Assembly (NCBI RefSeq): GCF_003431975.1
Contig: NZ_CP027116.1
Span: 372,001 to 436,000, forward strand
Direction: 5' to 3'
Source of the DNA: Bacillus pumilus
GTDB lineage: Bacteria; Bacillota; Bacilli; Bacillales; Bacillaceae
Length of the DNA stretch: 64,000 nt
Part shown: positions 1 through 11,100 of the stretch, piece after piece
Layout: the number at the start of each line of letters is the position of its first letter
Numbering within the stretch: the first letter of the stretch is position 1
Position numbers and translations under genes: made by a program
Notes under the pieces: generated by a model
What the model was told of the DNA's origin: nothing
The model's input: only the letters and a program-made list of their open reading frames with translations
Database searches by the model: none

Positions 1-3000
1 GGGATCTAGTCAGATGGCTTCCGAACGGCACGATTGATTATCTTGGCAGAATGGATGATCAAGTGAAAATAAGGGGTTACCGTATAGAAACGGGCGAAAT
101 TGAAGCGGTGATGGAGCAGGTAGATGGAGTGGATCAAGCTGTCGTGCTTGTGGTTGATGAAGCGGACGGGGAAAAGGCGTTAAGTGCTTACTATCAACCT
201 CGTCATGAAGGTGTGTCAGTTGATATGCTGCAAGCCGCCATCAAACATCAGCTGCCAGCTTACATGATGCCTCTCTATTTCAAAGAGCTCGATGCATTTC
301 CACTCACAGTCAGCGGCAAAGTCGACCGCCGTGCACTTGCTGCCTTAAAAGGCGATAAAGCGGTTCAAGCTGTTTATGCTGCGCCTAGAAACGATCTAGA
401 AACGAAGCTTGTACGTTTATGGGAAGAAATCCTTGGTCAAGAGAAGATTGGTATATATGATTCTTTCTTCGATCGAGGGGGTCATTCGCTTAAAGCGATG
501 ACAATACTCACGCATGTTCAGCGAGACTCTCAGGTGGAGGTGCCGCTGTCCATTTTATTTGAACAGCAGACCATCGCCGCTTTGGCTGCCTACATTGAGC
601 AAGCGGAATCATCTTCTGAAACGGTGATACCTCAAGCGCCGGATGCAGATCATTATCCATTGTCTCCTCCACAGCAGCGTGTTTATATGGTGAGTCAATT
701 GGATCAAAGCACCGCATACCATATGCCAGCTGTTGTGAGGTTAAAAGGAACATTACAGCAAGAAAAACTGACTGAAGCCTTTGAAAAACTCATTACACGT
801 CATGACATACTGCGTACTTCTTTTCATACGTTAAAAGGTGTTCCTCGTCAGCGAGTGGCTCCATCAGTGTCATTTCAAATAGAGCAGCTGACAGGCGGCA
901 CAGTGGAAGGAAACATGCAGCAATTTGTCAGACCTTTCGACCTTGAGTGTGCACCACTTCTTCGGATCGGCTTGAAGTCGATACATGATCAGGAGCATCT
1001 ACTCTTTTTCGATATGCATCACCTAATCTCAGATGGTCTATCGATTGATTTGATGCTGTGTGAGCTGTCAGATGCTTACGAGGGGGCGGTCAAAGAGCCA
1101 TTGAAGCTCCAATATCAAGATTATGCCGTCTGGCAAGAACAACAAGGTTTTCAAAAAGAAGAGGCATTCTGGCTGCAAGAATTTTCTGGCGAGCTTCCTG
1201 CTTTACAGCTGCTAACTGATTATCAGCGCCCGGCGGTCCAGTCGTTTGCAGGGGATCGTGTGATCAAAGAAATCGATGAAACGTTAAAGGGGCAATTACA
1301 GGAGCTAGCGTCAAACCACCAAACGACACTGTATACGGTCCTGCTATCGGCTTACTATACATTGCTTGCGAAGTACACGGGTCAAAGAGAATTCGTGGTC
1401 GGAACACCGGTGGCAGGGCGTGTGCATGCAGACCTAGATGACATGATCGGCATGTTTGTTCAGACACTTGCTTTGCGTTCAGAGGTTGATCCGAATGGAA
1501 CCATGACTCAGTTGATTGAGCAAGTAAAGGAAAAGACGATGCATGCATTTGAGCATCAGCAATATCCATTTGAACGGCTGCTTGAAAAGCTGAATGTGCC
1601 AAGAGATTTTAGCCGTCATCCGTTATTCGATACGGTTTTTACACTGACACCGAATCATGCAGCAGCCCAGCACATTGGAGAAATGCAAGTTGAAATCGAA
1701 GAAACCAATTTCCATATTGCAAAATTTGATTTAACACTCCAAGCGATGGAGTCAGATCGAGGTTTATCCTTTGTCCTGGATTACAGTACGGCGTTATTTA
1801 AACGAAGTACAGCCGAGCAAATGCTACATCATTATATGTATCTACTCGAGCAGATGGTCCAAGCGCCGCAGGAAGCGATTCGATCCTATCGATTGCTTTC
1901 TGAACAAGAAGTGGAAGCTCAACTGAAGCTGTGGAACCCTTTACCCTCACCTTATCCGGCAGAAGAAACCATTGTCACGCAGTTTGAAGCACAGGTACAG
2001 GAGCACGGTCATAAGCCTGCGCTCCAATGTGAAGATGAGTGCCTTTCTTATCAAGAACTAAATGACCGAGTGAACCAGCTGGCTCATTATTTGCGTGAAC
2101 ATGGATTTGAAAGAGGGATGAAAGCAGCCTTATTCTTTGAACGATCCCATGAGATGGTACTGTCCGTTCTAGCTGTGCTTAAGGCGGGCGGTGTGTATGT
2201 ACCAATTGATCCTGATTTTCCTGATGAGCGCGTGAAGCACTTTTTGACAGATAGCGGTGCACAATTTTTACTGACACACCACGTGCTACGCGATCGTTCG
2301 GTGCTCGGTTCTTTTGAGGGAACGATCATAGAAACAGAAGATCAAGCGATTGTTCTACAATCAGAGAACGATATCAATATACGTGTTTCACCAGAGGATT
2401 TGGCGAATTTGACCTATACATCTGGTACAACTGGCAAACCTAAAGGAAACATGGTGACACACCGAAACATTTTGAGAACAGTGAAGCAATCAAACTATCT
2501 CACCATTTATCAGGAAGATACGGTGATGAGTCTATCAAACTATGTATTTGATGCTTTTATGTTTGATGTGTTTGGAGCTTTACTGAACGGAGCGAAACTG
2601 ATTGTTCTGCCAAAGGATCATATCTTAAATATGAATGAGCTTTCTGGAGCAATAGAAAAGGAAAAAGTCAGTATTTTAATGATCACGACTGCTCTTTTTC
2701 ACTTACTCATCGATATGAAAAAAGACAGCCTGAAGAACGTGAGAAAAGTTCTGTTTGGCGGGGAACGTGCCTCTGTACCGCATGTCATGACTGCACTTGA
2801 AACGGTAGGAGAAGGCAAGCTTGTTCATATGTACGGTCCTTCTGAGAGTACGATTTTCACTACGTTTTATCCTGTGAATCACATTGAGAAGCAGGTGTTA
2901 TCTATTCCAATCGGAAAGCCAGTGAGCCAAACGGCTGTTTATATTGTAGATGAATTTGGACATATGCAGCCGCCAGGTGTAGCGGGAGAGCTATGTGTCG

Positions 3001-6000
3001 CTGGTGATGGACTGGTGAAAGGGTATTATGGACAGCCAGAACTCACAAGCGAAAAATTTGTGAAAAACCCTTTCCGCCCTGGTGAGGCGATGTATAAAAC
3101 GGGTGATCTTGCCCGCTGGTTATCAAATGGAGAGATTGAATTCATTGGACGTATCGATCATCAAGTGAAAATTCGAGGACAGCGTATTGAGTTTGGAGAA
3201 ATTGAGCATCAGCTGCTGCGACATCCGCAATTGAAGGAAGCCGTCGTCATTGCTGCTCCGAATGATACATTATGTGCTTATTTTACAGCTGAAGGGTCCG
3301 TCTCATTAACTGATTTGCGTGAGCAAGCAGGACGTGAACTGCCTGTATATATGATGCCGGCATTCTTCATGCAATTAGACGAGCTTCCGTTGACAAATAA
3401 CGGAAAGGTAGATAGGCGGGCGTTACCGATACCTGATCTAAATGAGCAAGGGGCAAATGAGTATATTTCTCCACAAACAGAAACAGAGCGTCTCGTGGCA
3501 CACATTTGGGAGGAAGTTCTCGAAGTGCCGCAAATCGGCAAGCACGATCATTTCTTTGAATGCGGTGGTCATTCGCTGCGAGGGATGAAAATGCTGAACA
3601 GGCTGTATGAAGAGATGCACGTGGAGCTCACTCTAAAGTCTTTATTTGAATCCCCAACATTAGACGCGTTTGCCCTTGCAGTTGATCAAGCGGATCAAAC
3701 GGAGATGAAACGGGTAGAGATCGCAGAAGAAGCGGCCTATTATCCAGTGACATCTGCTCAGAAAAGACTGTTTGTATTAGAGAAAATGACCGATGCGGAG
3801 CAAAGTTATCACATGCCAGCTGCTTTAAAGCTAGAAGGTGCTTTTGATGAAAAACGATTTAAAAAGGCGATTGAACAGCTTGTGGATCGTCATGAAGCAT
3901 TCCGAACGAGCTTTGACTTTGTTCAGAATGAACCTGTACAGCGGATTGAAACAAATATATGTATAGACATTGAAAACATCGAAGGGAACGGACGGGATAT
4001 ACAGGAATTGATGAATGACTTTATCCGTCCATTTGATGTAGGAAAGGCGCCGCTACTCAGAGTAGGTCTAGTTACTGTCTCTGTAAATGTCCATTATTTA
4101 CTGATTGATATGCATCATATCATTTCAGATGGTGCGTCTGTTGGTATTTTAATTGAGGAGCTTTCCGCCCTGTATCGAGGAGAGACATTAGAGGAATTAC
4201 CTGTTCAATATAAGGATTATGCTGTTTGGTCAAAAAGTGAGACGTTTGCTGCAAAAAAAGAAGCTGAAGAGGCATTTTGGCTGGAGCAATTACAAGGAGA
4301 GCTGCCTGTACTGGCACTGCCAGAGGACCTGCCAAGACCAAAAGTGCAAACATTCGCAGGAGATCGAGTCTCCTTTACAATTGGCGGGGCGCTTAAAACG
4401 AAATTGGATGAGCTGGTCAGAGCGCTCAACAGTACGACGTATACAGTGCTGCTCACTTGCTACAGCACCCTTTTAAGTAAGCTTTCGAGACAAGAAGATA
4501 TCATCATCGGTTCTCCAATTGCTGGCAGAACTCATCCTGATATTCAATCTGTCATCGGTATGTTTGTGAATACACTGGCACTTAGAACAAAGCCAGCAGG
4601 ACATCAAACAGCTGCTGAATTTGCTACAAATGTTCATCAGCTTGTGTTAGAGGCAAATGAGCATCAGTTGTACCCATTTGAAGAATTGGTAGACCAAGTA
4701 CAAACGGTTCGAGACACAAGCCGTCATCCAATCTTTGATGTGGTGTTCTCGATGGAAAATGCGGATATCCGTGATTTATCAATGGATGGACTTCACATTA
4801 TTCCACAGCCATTCGATGAAAATATCGCCAAATTTGATTTGACCTTAACTGGAAACGAATCGACTGATCACATTGAGCTAGTGTTCGATTTTAATTCTTC
4901 TATTTTTAAGCAATCGTCGATTGAAAAGTGGAAGGAATATTTCCTTCATTTATTGGAACAAATGGTATCAGCCCCAGATCAATCGTTAAATCAAATGCAG
5001 CTTTTATCACCGAAGCAGCAGAAAAAACTACTCAGCGAATGGTCAGGGCCTGACCTAGACGTTCCGTCAGATCAAACGGTTCATGCACTGATTGAGGCTA
5101 AGGCGTATCAAGCGCCTCACCAAAAAGCGGCAACCTTCTGTGGAACAAGCTGGACATATGAAGAACTGAATCATCGGGCGAATACAGTCGCCGCAAGACT
5201 CATCTCGAACGGCATAAAACGAGGAGACCGCGTCGGTATTCTCACCCGTCCATCGCTGGACATGACGGCAGCTGTCCTTGGGGTTCTCAAGTCAGGTGCG
5301 GCATTCGTTCCAATTGATGCGGATTATCCTGCTCAGCGTATTGCTTACATGCTGGAAGACTGCGGGGCAGAGGTACTTCTCATACAAAAAGGATTGACTG
5401 CACCATCTTCATTCACAGGTCATGTTCTATCGATAGAAGATGCGGTTGAAGGCGAAGCACAAGAGATTCAGGTTCATATGAAACCAACAGATCTCGCCTA
5501 TATGATTTACACATCTGGAACGACTGGACAGCCGAAGGGTGTCATGGTTGAGCACCAATCCCTTGTCAATCTTGCGTTCTGGCACAATGATGCATTCCAA
5601 GTGACAAATGCGGATCGAACCGCTAAATATGCCGGCTTTGGCTTTGATGCCTCCATTTGGGAAATGTTCCCGACATGGATCGCCGGCGCAGAGCTGCACA
5701 TCATCGAGGAAGCCATTCGTCTCGATATGATCAAACTCAATGCGTATTTCAATGACGAAAATATCACTGTGGCATTCCTACCAACTCAGCTATGTGAGCA
5801 GTTTATGTCGATGGACAATCATTCACTGCGTTACTTACTGACAGGAGGAGACAAGCTGAAACAGGTGAAGCCTGTTCCATATAAACTCGTCAATAACTAT
5901 GGACCAACAGAAAACACAGTCGTGGCGACAAGTGGGATCATCGAACCAGATCAAGGCACGCTTCCGATCGGAACAGCGATTGCCAATACTCGTTTTTACA

Positions 6001-8174
6001 TCATGGGTTCGTTATATGACCTCTCGCCGCCAGGCGTACCGGGTGAGCTTGTGATCGCAGGAAAAGGACTGGCTAGAGGGTACTGGAACCTGCCAGAGGA
6101 AACCAACAAACGATTTATCCCAGATCCATTTTATCCAGGAGAGCGCATGTACCGCACAGGCGACTTAGTGAAATGGACATCAGATGGCGAGCTGATCTAC
6201 CTCGGCAGAAAAGACCATCAGGTCAACATTCGCGGCTTCCGGATTGAGCTGTCAGAAATTGAAGCGCAGCTTCTTGCCCTGACGGAAGTCAAAGAAGCAG
6301 TCGTGACAACGGTCAAAGACGCAAGTGAACAAGATGCGCTTGTGGCATACGTCATCACAAATGAAGAAACGACCGACTTAAAAGACAGCTTAAAACGAAC
6401 GTTGCCAGATTATATGGTGCCTTCTTGGATCATCAAGCTAGACCACCTGCCGATGACGGCAAATGGCAAAGTCGACTTAAAAGCATTACCGGCACCCGAT
6501 ATGGAATCGAGCCAAACGGCATACGAAGCGCCAAGAGATGAAGTCGAAAAGCTTCTATGCGGTATTTGGGAAGATGTTCTTGGCGTGAGCCAAGTCGGCA
6601 TTCACGATCACTTTTTCTTCCTTGGTGGAGACTCGATTAAAGGCATCCAAATGGCAAGCAGGCTCACGCAAGCGGGCTGGAAGCTTGATATGAAGCTATT
6701 ATTCCAATATCCAACAATTGCCGAGCTCCGTCCATATATCGAAGAAGCTGATCAACTGACAGCTGATCAATCACCTGTCGAAGGGGAAGTCATTTTGACA
6801 CCAATTCAGCGCTGGTTCTTTGAACGAAACTTTACTAGCCAGCATCATTGGAACCAATCGGTTATGCTCCATGCGCCAAATGGCTTGGATGAAGCCATCG
6901 TTCAGCAAGTGTTGGAGCAGCTGATGACCCATCATGATGCCTTGAGAATGGTATATCCGCTTGAAGAGGGACGCATAATTCAGCGTCATCAAGGAGTCAA
7001 GGAAAACAAGGTCGCTGTGGATGTGATGGAGGTACAAGGGGAACTGTCACAGCAAATCCAGCAGGTAGAAAAACTGGCAAATGAAGTGCAGGCAAGCATA
7101 TCGCTAGCAAAGGGCCCTCTAGTAAAGCCAGCCATTTTCCGAACAGATCAAGGGGATCATTTATTGCTCGCTGTACACCACCTTGTCATTGATGGTGTGT
7201 CATGGCGCATTTTCCTTGAAGATTTCATGGCTCTTTACGAACAGGCGAAGCGCGGGGAAGTCTTGACGCTTCCTGAAAAAACCCATTCTTTCCAAGAATA
7301 TGCCCAGAAGCTGACAGAATACGCGATGTCAGATGAATTGCTATCGGAAAGAGCCTACTGGAAAAAGGTACTTGCGCATTCCGTTGCACCGCTTCAAAAG
7401 GATCATGTCACGGACGACCAACGGATGCTCCATACAGAGACCATTCGCTTTACATTGACTGAGGAGGAAACTCGCAGTCTGCTGACAGATGTACACGAAG
7501 CATACCAAACAGAAATCAATGATATTTTGCTGACCGCATTAGGATTGTCTATGAAAGAGTGGACAGGTGAAACCAGACACTTTATTCATCTTGAAGGACA
7601 CGGGAGAGAGGACATCCTTCCTGGAGTCAACGTATCAAGAACCATCGGCTGGTTTACAAGCATGTATCCTGTGTTACTGGATATGTCGCATGCAGGCGAT
7701 CTTTCTTATCAGATCAAGCATTTAAAAGAGGAAATCAGGCACATTCCGAACAAGGGGATCGGCTATGGCATATTCAAATATTTAACCCCTGACAAGATGA
7801 AGGACGGTATCTCATTTGAGCTCGCGCCAGATATCAGCTTTAACTATCTTGGTCAGTTTGATGAACAGGTCGGCGGTGAGTTAAGCCGTTCAACGTGGCA
7901 TGCAGGACAATCGCTGAGCCCTGAAGCGGAGAAGCCACATGCACTTGATATTGTTGGTTTCGTTGAACAAGCCATGCTCCATGTGACAATTTCCTATCAT
8001 CAACTGGAATTTGAAGAGCGTACGATGGAACAATTCAAAGATCTTCTTGAAAAAAATGTGAAGGTACTGATCTCACATTGCCTATCACAGGAGGAAACCC
8101 AGATGACACCTAGTGATGTAGGGGATGAAGATCTTACAATGGATGAACTTGAAAAGCTAATGGATATATTTTAA
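1..8174 (+). CDS. srfAA: Surfactin/pumilacidin synthetase subunit A, 5'-truncated by window edge
   Basis: This large NRPS builds the first three residues of a surfactin-type lipopeptide. The frame is open to the window edge (first full codon at 3), so the gene begins upstream; 2723 residues are present against about 3590 in B. subtilis SrfAA, so the missing part is C1 and most of A1. Visible order, counting from the edge: end of A1 with NGKVDRRAL (to about 120), T1 (GGHS Ser near 161), C2 (217-660, HHLISDG), A2 (653-1147), T2 (GGHS near 1190), C3 (1246-1676, HHIISDG), A3 (1681-2166), T3 (GGDS near 2210) and E (2262-2700, HHLVIDG). My reading of the A2 pocket is D-A-F-M-L-G-M-I-F and of A3 D-A-W-F-L-G-N-V-V, both leucine-type. 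The epimerase makes the third residue D-Leu. The A3-T3 region is nearly identical to module 6 of SrfAB. srfAB follows after 20 bases. Family assignment is very secure; Leu specificities are inferred from the codes. Confidence 0.96.
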   Translation, partial: DLVRWLPNGTIDYLGRMDDQVKIRGYRIETGEIEAVMEQVDGVDQAVVLVVDEADGEKALSAYYQPRHEGVSVDMLQAAIKHQLPAYMMPLYFKELDAFPLTVSGKVDRRALAALKGDKAVQAVYAAPRNDLETKLVRLWEEILGQEKIGIYDSFFDRGGHSLKAMTILTHVQRDSQVEVPLSILFEQQTIAALAAYIEQAESSSETVIPQAPDADHYPLSPPQQRVYMVSQLDQSTAYHMPAVVRLKGTLQQEKLTEAFEKLITRHDILRTSFHTLKGVPRQRVAPSVSFQIEQLTGGTVEGNMQQFVRPFDLECAPLLRIGLKSIHDQEHLLFFDMHHLISDGLSIDLMLCELSDAYEGAVKEPLKLQYQDYAVWQEQQGFQKEEAFWLQEFSGELPALQLLTDYQRPAVQSFAGDRVIKEIDETLKGQLQELASNHQTTLYTVLLSAYYTLLAKYTGQREFVVGTPVAGRVHADLDDMIGMFVQTLALRSEVDPNGTMTQLIEQVKEKTMHAFEHQQYPFERLLEKLNVPRDFSRHPLFDTVFTLTPNHAAAQHIGEMQVEIEETNFHIAKFDLTLQAMESDRGLSFVLDYSTALFKRSTAEQMLHHYMYLLEQMVQAPQEAIRSYRLLSEQEVEAQLKLWNPLPSPYPAEETIVTQFEAQVQEHGHKPALQCEDECLSYQELNDRVNQLAHYLREHGFERGMKAALFFERSHEMVLSVLAVLKAGGVYVPIDPDFPDERVKHFLTDSGAQFLLTHHVLRDRSVLGSFEGTIIETEDQAIVLQSENDINIRVSPEDLANLTYTSGTTGKPKGNMVTHRNILRTVKQSNYLTIYQEDTVMSLSNYVFDAFMFDVFGALLNGAKLIVLPKDHILNMNELSGAIEKEKVSILMITTALFHLLIDMKKDSLKNVRKVLFGGERASVPHVMTALETVGEGKLVHMYGPSESTIFTTFYPVNHIEKQVLSIPIGKPVSQTAVYIVDEFGHMQPPGVAGELCVAGDGLVKGYYGQPELTSEKFVKNPFRPGEAMYKTGDLARWLSNGEIEFIGRIDHQVKIRGQRIEFGEIEHQLLRHPQLKEAVVIAAPNDTLCAYFTAEGSVSLTDLREQAGRELPVYMMPAFFMQLDELPLTNNGKVDRRALPIPDLNEQGANEYISPQTETERLVAHIWEEVLEVPQIGKHDHFFECGGHSLRGMKMLNRLYEEMHVELTLKSLFESPTLDAFALAVDQADQTEMKRVEIAEEAAYYPVTSAQKRLFVLEKMTDAEQSYHMPAALKLEGAFDEKRFKKAIEQLVDRHEAFRTSFDFVQNEPVQRIETNICIDIENIEGNGRDIQELMNDFIRPFDVGKAPLLRVGLVTVSVNVHYLLIDMHHIISDGASVGILIEELSALYRGETLEELPVQYKDYAVWSKSETFAAKKEAEEAFWLEQLQGELPVLALPEDLPRPKVQTFAGDRVSFTIGGALKTKLDELVRALNSTTYTVLLTCYSTLLSKLSRQEDIIIGSPIAGRTHPDIQSVIGMFVNTLALRTKPAGHQTAAEFATNVHQLVLEANEHQLYPFEELVDQVQTVRDTSRHPIFDVVFSMENADIRDLSMDGLHIIPQPFDENIAKFDLTLTGNESTDHIELVFDFNSSIFKQSSIEKWKEYFLHLLEQMVSAPDQSLNQMQLLSPKQQKKLLSEWSGPDLDVPSDQTVHALIEAKAYQAPHQKAATFCGTSWTYEELNHRANTVAARLISNGIKRGDRVGILTRPSLDMTAAVLGVLKSGAAFVPIDADYPAQRIAYMLEDCGAEVLLIQKGLTAPSSFTGHVLSIEDAVEGEAQEIQVHMKPTDLAYMIYTSGTTGQPKGVMVEHQSLVNLAFWHNDAFQVTNADRTAKYAGFGFDASIWEMFPTWIAGAELHIIEEAIRLDMIKLNAYFNDENITVAFLPTQLCEQFMSMDNHSLRYLLTGGDKLKQVKPVPYKLVNNYGPTENTVVATSGIIEPDQGTLPIGTAIANTRFYIMGSLYDLSPPGVPGELVIAGKGLARGYWNLPEETNKRFIPDPFYPGERMYRTGDLVKWTSDGELIYLGRKDHQVNIRGFRIELSEIEAQLLALTEVKEAVVTTVKDASEQDALVAYVITNEETTDLKDSLKRTLPDYMVPSWIIKLDHLPMTANGKVDLKALPAPDMESSQTAYEAPRDEVEKLLCGIWEDVLGVSQVGIHDHFFFLGGDSIKGIQMASRLTQAGWKLDMKLLFQYPTIAELRPYIEEADQLTADQSPVEGEVILTPIQRWFFERNFTSQHHWNQSVMLHAPNGLDEAIVQQVLEQLMTHHDALRMVYPLEEGRIIQRHQGVKENKVAVDVMEVQGELSQQIQQVEKLANEVQASISLAKGPLVKPAIFRTDQGDHLLLAVHHLVIDGVSWRIFLEDFMALYEQAKRGEVLTLPEKTHSFQEYAQKLTEYAMSDELLSERAYWKKVLAHSVAPLQKDHVTDDQRMLHTETIRFTLTEEETRSLLTDVHEAYQTEINDILLTALGLSMKEWTGETRHFIHLEGHGREDILPGVNVSRTIGWFTSMYPVLLDMSHAGDLSYQIKHLKEEIRHIPNKGIGYGIFKYLTPDKMKDGISFELAPDISFNYLGQFDEQVGGELSRSTWHAGQSLSPEAEKPHALDIVGFVEQAMLHVTISYHQLEFEERTMEQFKDLLEKNVKVLISHCLSQEETQMTPSDVGDEDLTMDELEKLMDIF
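5037..6827 (+). repeat. 1.79-kb near-identical direct repeat, copy 1 (A3-T3 of srfAA)
   Basis: This 1791-base stretch runs from the EWSGPDLDV linker after C3, through A3 and T3, into the first residues of the E domain (EGEVILTPIQRWFFER). It matches 15743-17533 in srfAB at a constant offset of 10706 with no indels. By eye I count about 20 substitutions, most of them synonymous and clustered in a few short patches. Sequence on both sides diverges at once. It is part of coding sequence, not a mobile element, and looks like recent homogenisation or duplication of a leucine module. Confidence 0.95.
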
Positions 8175-8194
8175 GCAAACGAAGAGGTGGACTT

Positions 8195-11100
8195 ATGAGA
8201 AAGCAGAAGATTCAAAAGGTATATCCTTTAACACCCATGCAGGAGGGCATGTTGTATTATGCCATGCTAGACCCTAATTCCTCCTCTTATTTCACACAGC
8301 TTGAGCTAGGAATAAGCGGAGAGTTTGACCACGATCTTTTTGAAAAAAGTCTCAATGAGCTCATACGGACATATGACATTCTCCGTACAGCCTTTGTCTA
8401 TCAACAGTTGCAAAAGCCTCGTCAGGTTGTACTGGCTGAACGTCATCTAGATGTGTATCGAGAGGACCTGTCTCACCTGAATCATCAAGAGCAGCAAAAG
8501 GTATTAGACCAATATAAAAAACAAGTGAGAAAGCAAGGGTTTCACTTAACGAATGATCTGTTGTTGAAGGTCGCTGTTTTTCAATTAAATGAAACAAATT
8601 GGCATCTGATTTGGAGCAACCATCACATCATCATGGATGGGTGGTCCATGGGTGTTTTAATGAAAAAACTGTTTCATTACTATGAATCTTATCGGAATGG
8701 CAGAACGCCGGATCGCTCACAAGGAAAACCTTATGCAGATTATATCCAGTGGCTTGGAAAGCAAAACAAACAAGAAGCGGAAAGCTATTGGAAGGAGCGT
8801 TTAGACGGAGCTGTTCAGCATCAAGGGCTGTTGCTGCAAAAGGAAGTAAACGGACAATATGAACATCAGGAATGGACGTTTACATGGGATGCTCAAACAG
8901 TACAAGCCATTCAAAATGTAGCAAGACAATGCCAAGTGACAGCCCCGAACCTGTTTCAGGCTGTCTGGTCTGTTCTATTAGGCACCTATCATGCAGCAGA
9001 TGATGTCACATTCGGAACCGTCGTATCGGGCAGACCTCCAAGTGTGTCTGGGATTGAGCGTATGGCTGGTCTGTTTATCAATACGATCCCTGTTCGGGTG
9101 ACATTGGATCAGGAGCAGACGTTCAAACAGCTGTTTCAAAAGGTTCAGCAGCATGCACTAGAAGCGGAAAACTATGATTTTATGCCGCTTTATGACATTC
9201 AGCAGAAGACAGCCGCTGGAGGGCAGCTCTTTGATCATTTGGTTGGTTTTGAGAACTATCCGTTAGATCAGGAGCTGTCTGGTGACACCATGTCTGCACG
9301 TCTTGGCTTCTCCATTGATGTAAAGGACGGCTTTGAACAAACGAATTTCGATCTTAATGTTCTTGTTTATCCAGGTGAAACGTGGACATTGAAAATCAAA
9401 TACAATGCCTTGGCTTTTGAAGAAAAGGTGATTGAAAACATATCGAAACATTTGACTCATCTCATGAAGCAAGTCATCCACAACCCTGAAGTACACCTTC
9501 GTGATGTGACATGTATCACGGAAGAGGAGAAGCAGCAGATAAAAGCGTGGAATCAGACGGAGCGGGATTATCCGAAGCATCTATCTATTCCTGTGCTGCT
9601 CGATGCACGGGTGAAGGCGCAGCCTGACCACCTGGCATTAGTTGAAGGCGACCGAACATTTACGTACGAGGAGCTTGGACAAGAAATCCGCCCGTTAGCC
9701 GGCAGTCTTGTTGAAAAAGGCGTACAGCCCGGAGATGCTGTCGCAGTGTTTATGGATCGATCAGCTGATGCGGTCATCACTATTTTAGCAGTTCTGTACG
9801 CAGGGGCAGCTTATGTACCGATTGATCCATCGCAGCCTGAGGAAAGAATCCGATTTATGCTTGAAGACAGCGGTGCATCTATTTTGCTTCATGCTGACAG
9901 TCAGCCGCCAGTTGTTAAGGGCATTAAGACTGTTCATGTGGCAGACATGTCTAACCATTCACACGTGGATTTATCAGCCAAGACGTCTCCATCTCACTTG
10001 GCGTATATCATGTATACATCGGGATCAACTGGACGACCGAAAGGGGTTCAAATTGAGCATCAGCATATTGTGAGATTGGCTTGCTCTCAGGATAAATTAG
10101 GCTTGACCAAGTCGGATCGTATGGCACATACAGGGGCTGTCAGCTTTGACGCCATTACCTTTGAAATCTTTACCACGCTGCTGAATGGCGCGACACTGTA
10201 TCCTGTTGACCGCGATACTTTATTGGATATCCATCGATTTGAACAATTTATTCAAACACATCAGTTGACGGCACTCTTTTTAACGACTGGATTATTTAAT
10301 CAGCTCGCTCAGCAGCGTCCGCAAATGTTCAAAGGATTAACCACATTAATTACAGGCGGTGACGTGATCAATGTGAAGAGTGCGGAGCTTGTGAAACAGC
10401 ATCATCCAGCACTTGTTTTACTAAATGCCTATGGCCCAACAGAAAATACAACCATCTCGACCATTTACGAAATAAAAGGAGATGAAACGGGTTCGATCCC
10501 AATTGGTCAGCCGATCAATCATTCGTCCGCTTATATTTTAGATGATGATCAAAGATTACAGCCAATTGGAGCGCCAGGAGAGCTGTATGTTGGGGGAGAT
10601 GGTGTCTCAAGTGGATATCTCCATCGTCCAGATTTGACCGATCAAGTGTTTATGGCAGATCCCTTTAAGCCGGCAGGGCGTATGTATCGTACAGGGGATT
10701 TGGCTAGGTATGGTGCAGATGGCCAGATCGAATTTCTCGGCCGGACAGATGATCAGGTGAAAATTCGAGGCTTCCGAATAGAACTTGGTGAAATCGAAAC
10801 AGTGCTTCAGCAAGAAGCGGGCATAGATGATGCGGTTGTGCTTGTTCATACGTTTTCAGATGAAAAGGAAATCACCGCTTACTTCACGGGAACGATGACA
10901 GAAGAAGAGGTGCGGGATTTATTCAACCAAGAGCTCCCAGCTTATATGGTACCGCACCATGTGATGAAGCTGGATGCCTTTACGCTCACATCGAATGGAA
11001 AGGTAGATCGAAAAGCGTTACCAAAGCCGGATGAAGCGCAACGGGAAGAAATGAAGATCATTCCGCCTGAGACTGAGACGGAAAAGGCACTCGCTCAAAT

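Noticed and set aside
1264..1602. Antisense open frames of 60-130 codons throughout the NRPS genes
   Set aside because: They lie opposite strongly coding frames, lack ribosome sites and domain similarity, and recur in both repeat copies only because the sense sequence is duplicated.
5037..6827. The large direct repeat as an insertion sequence or transposon
   Set aside because: It is entirely within NRPS coding sequence, has no terminal inverted repeats, target duplications or transposase.
9813..10073. 86-codon plus-strand frame inside srfAB, considered as comS
   Set aside because: It lies in A4, not at the C5 start where comS is found, and shows no similarity to ComS or ribosome site.
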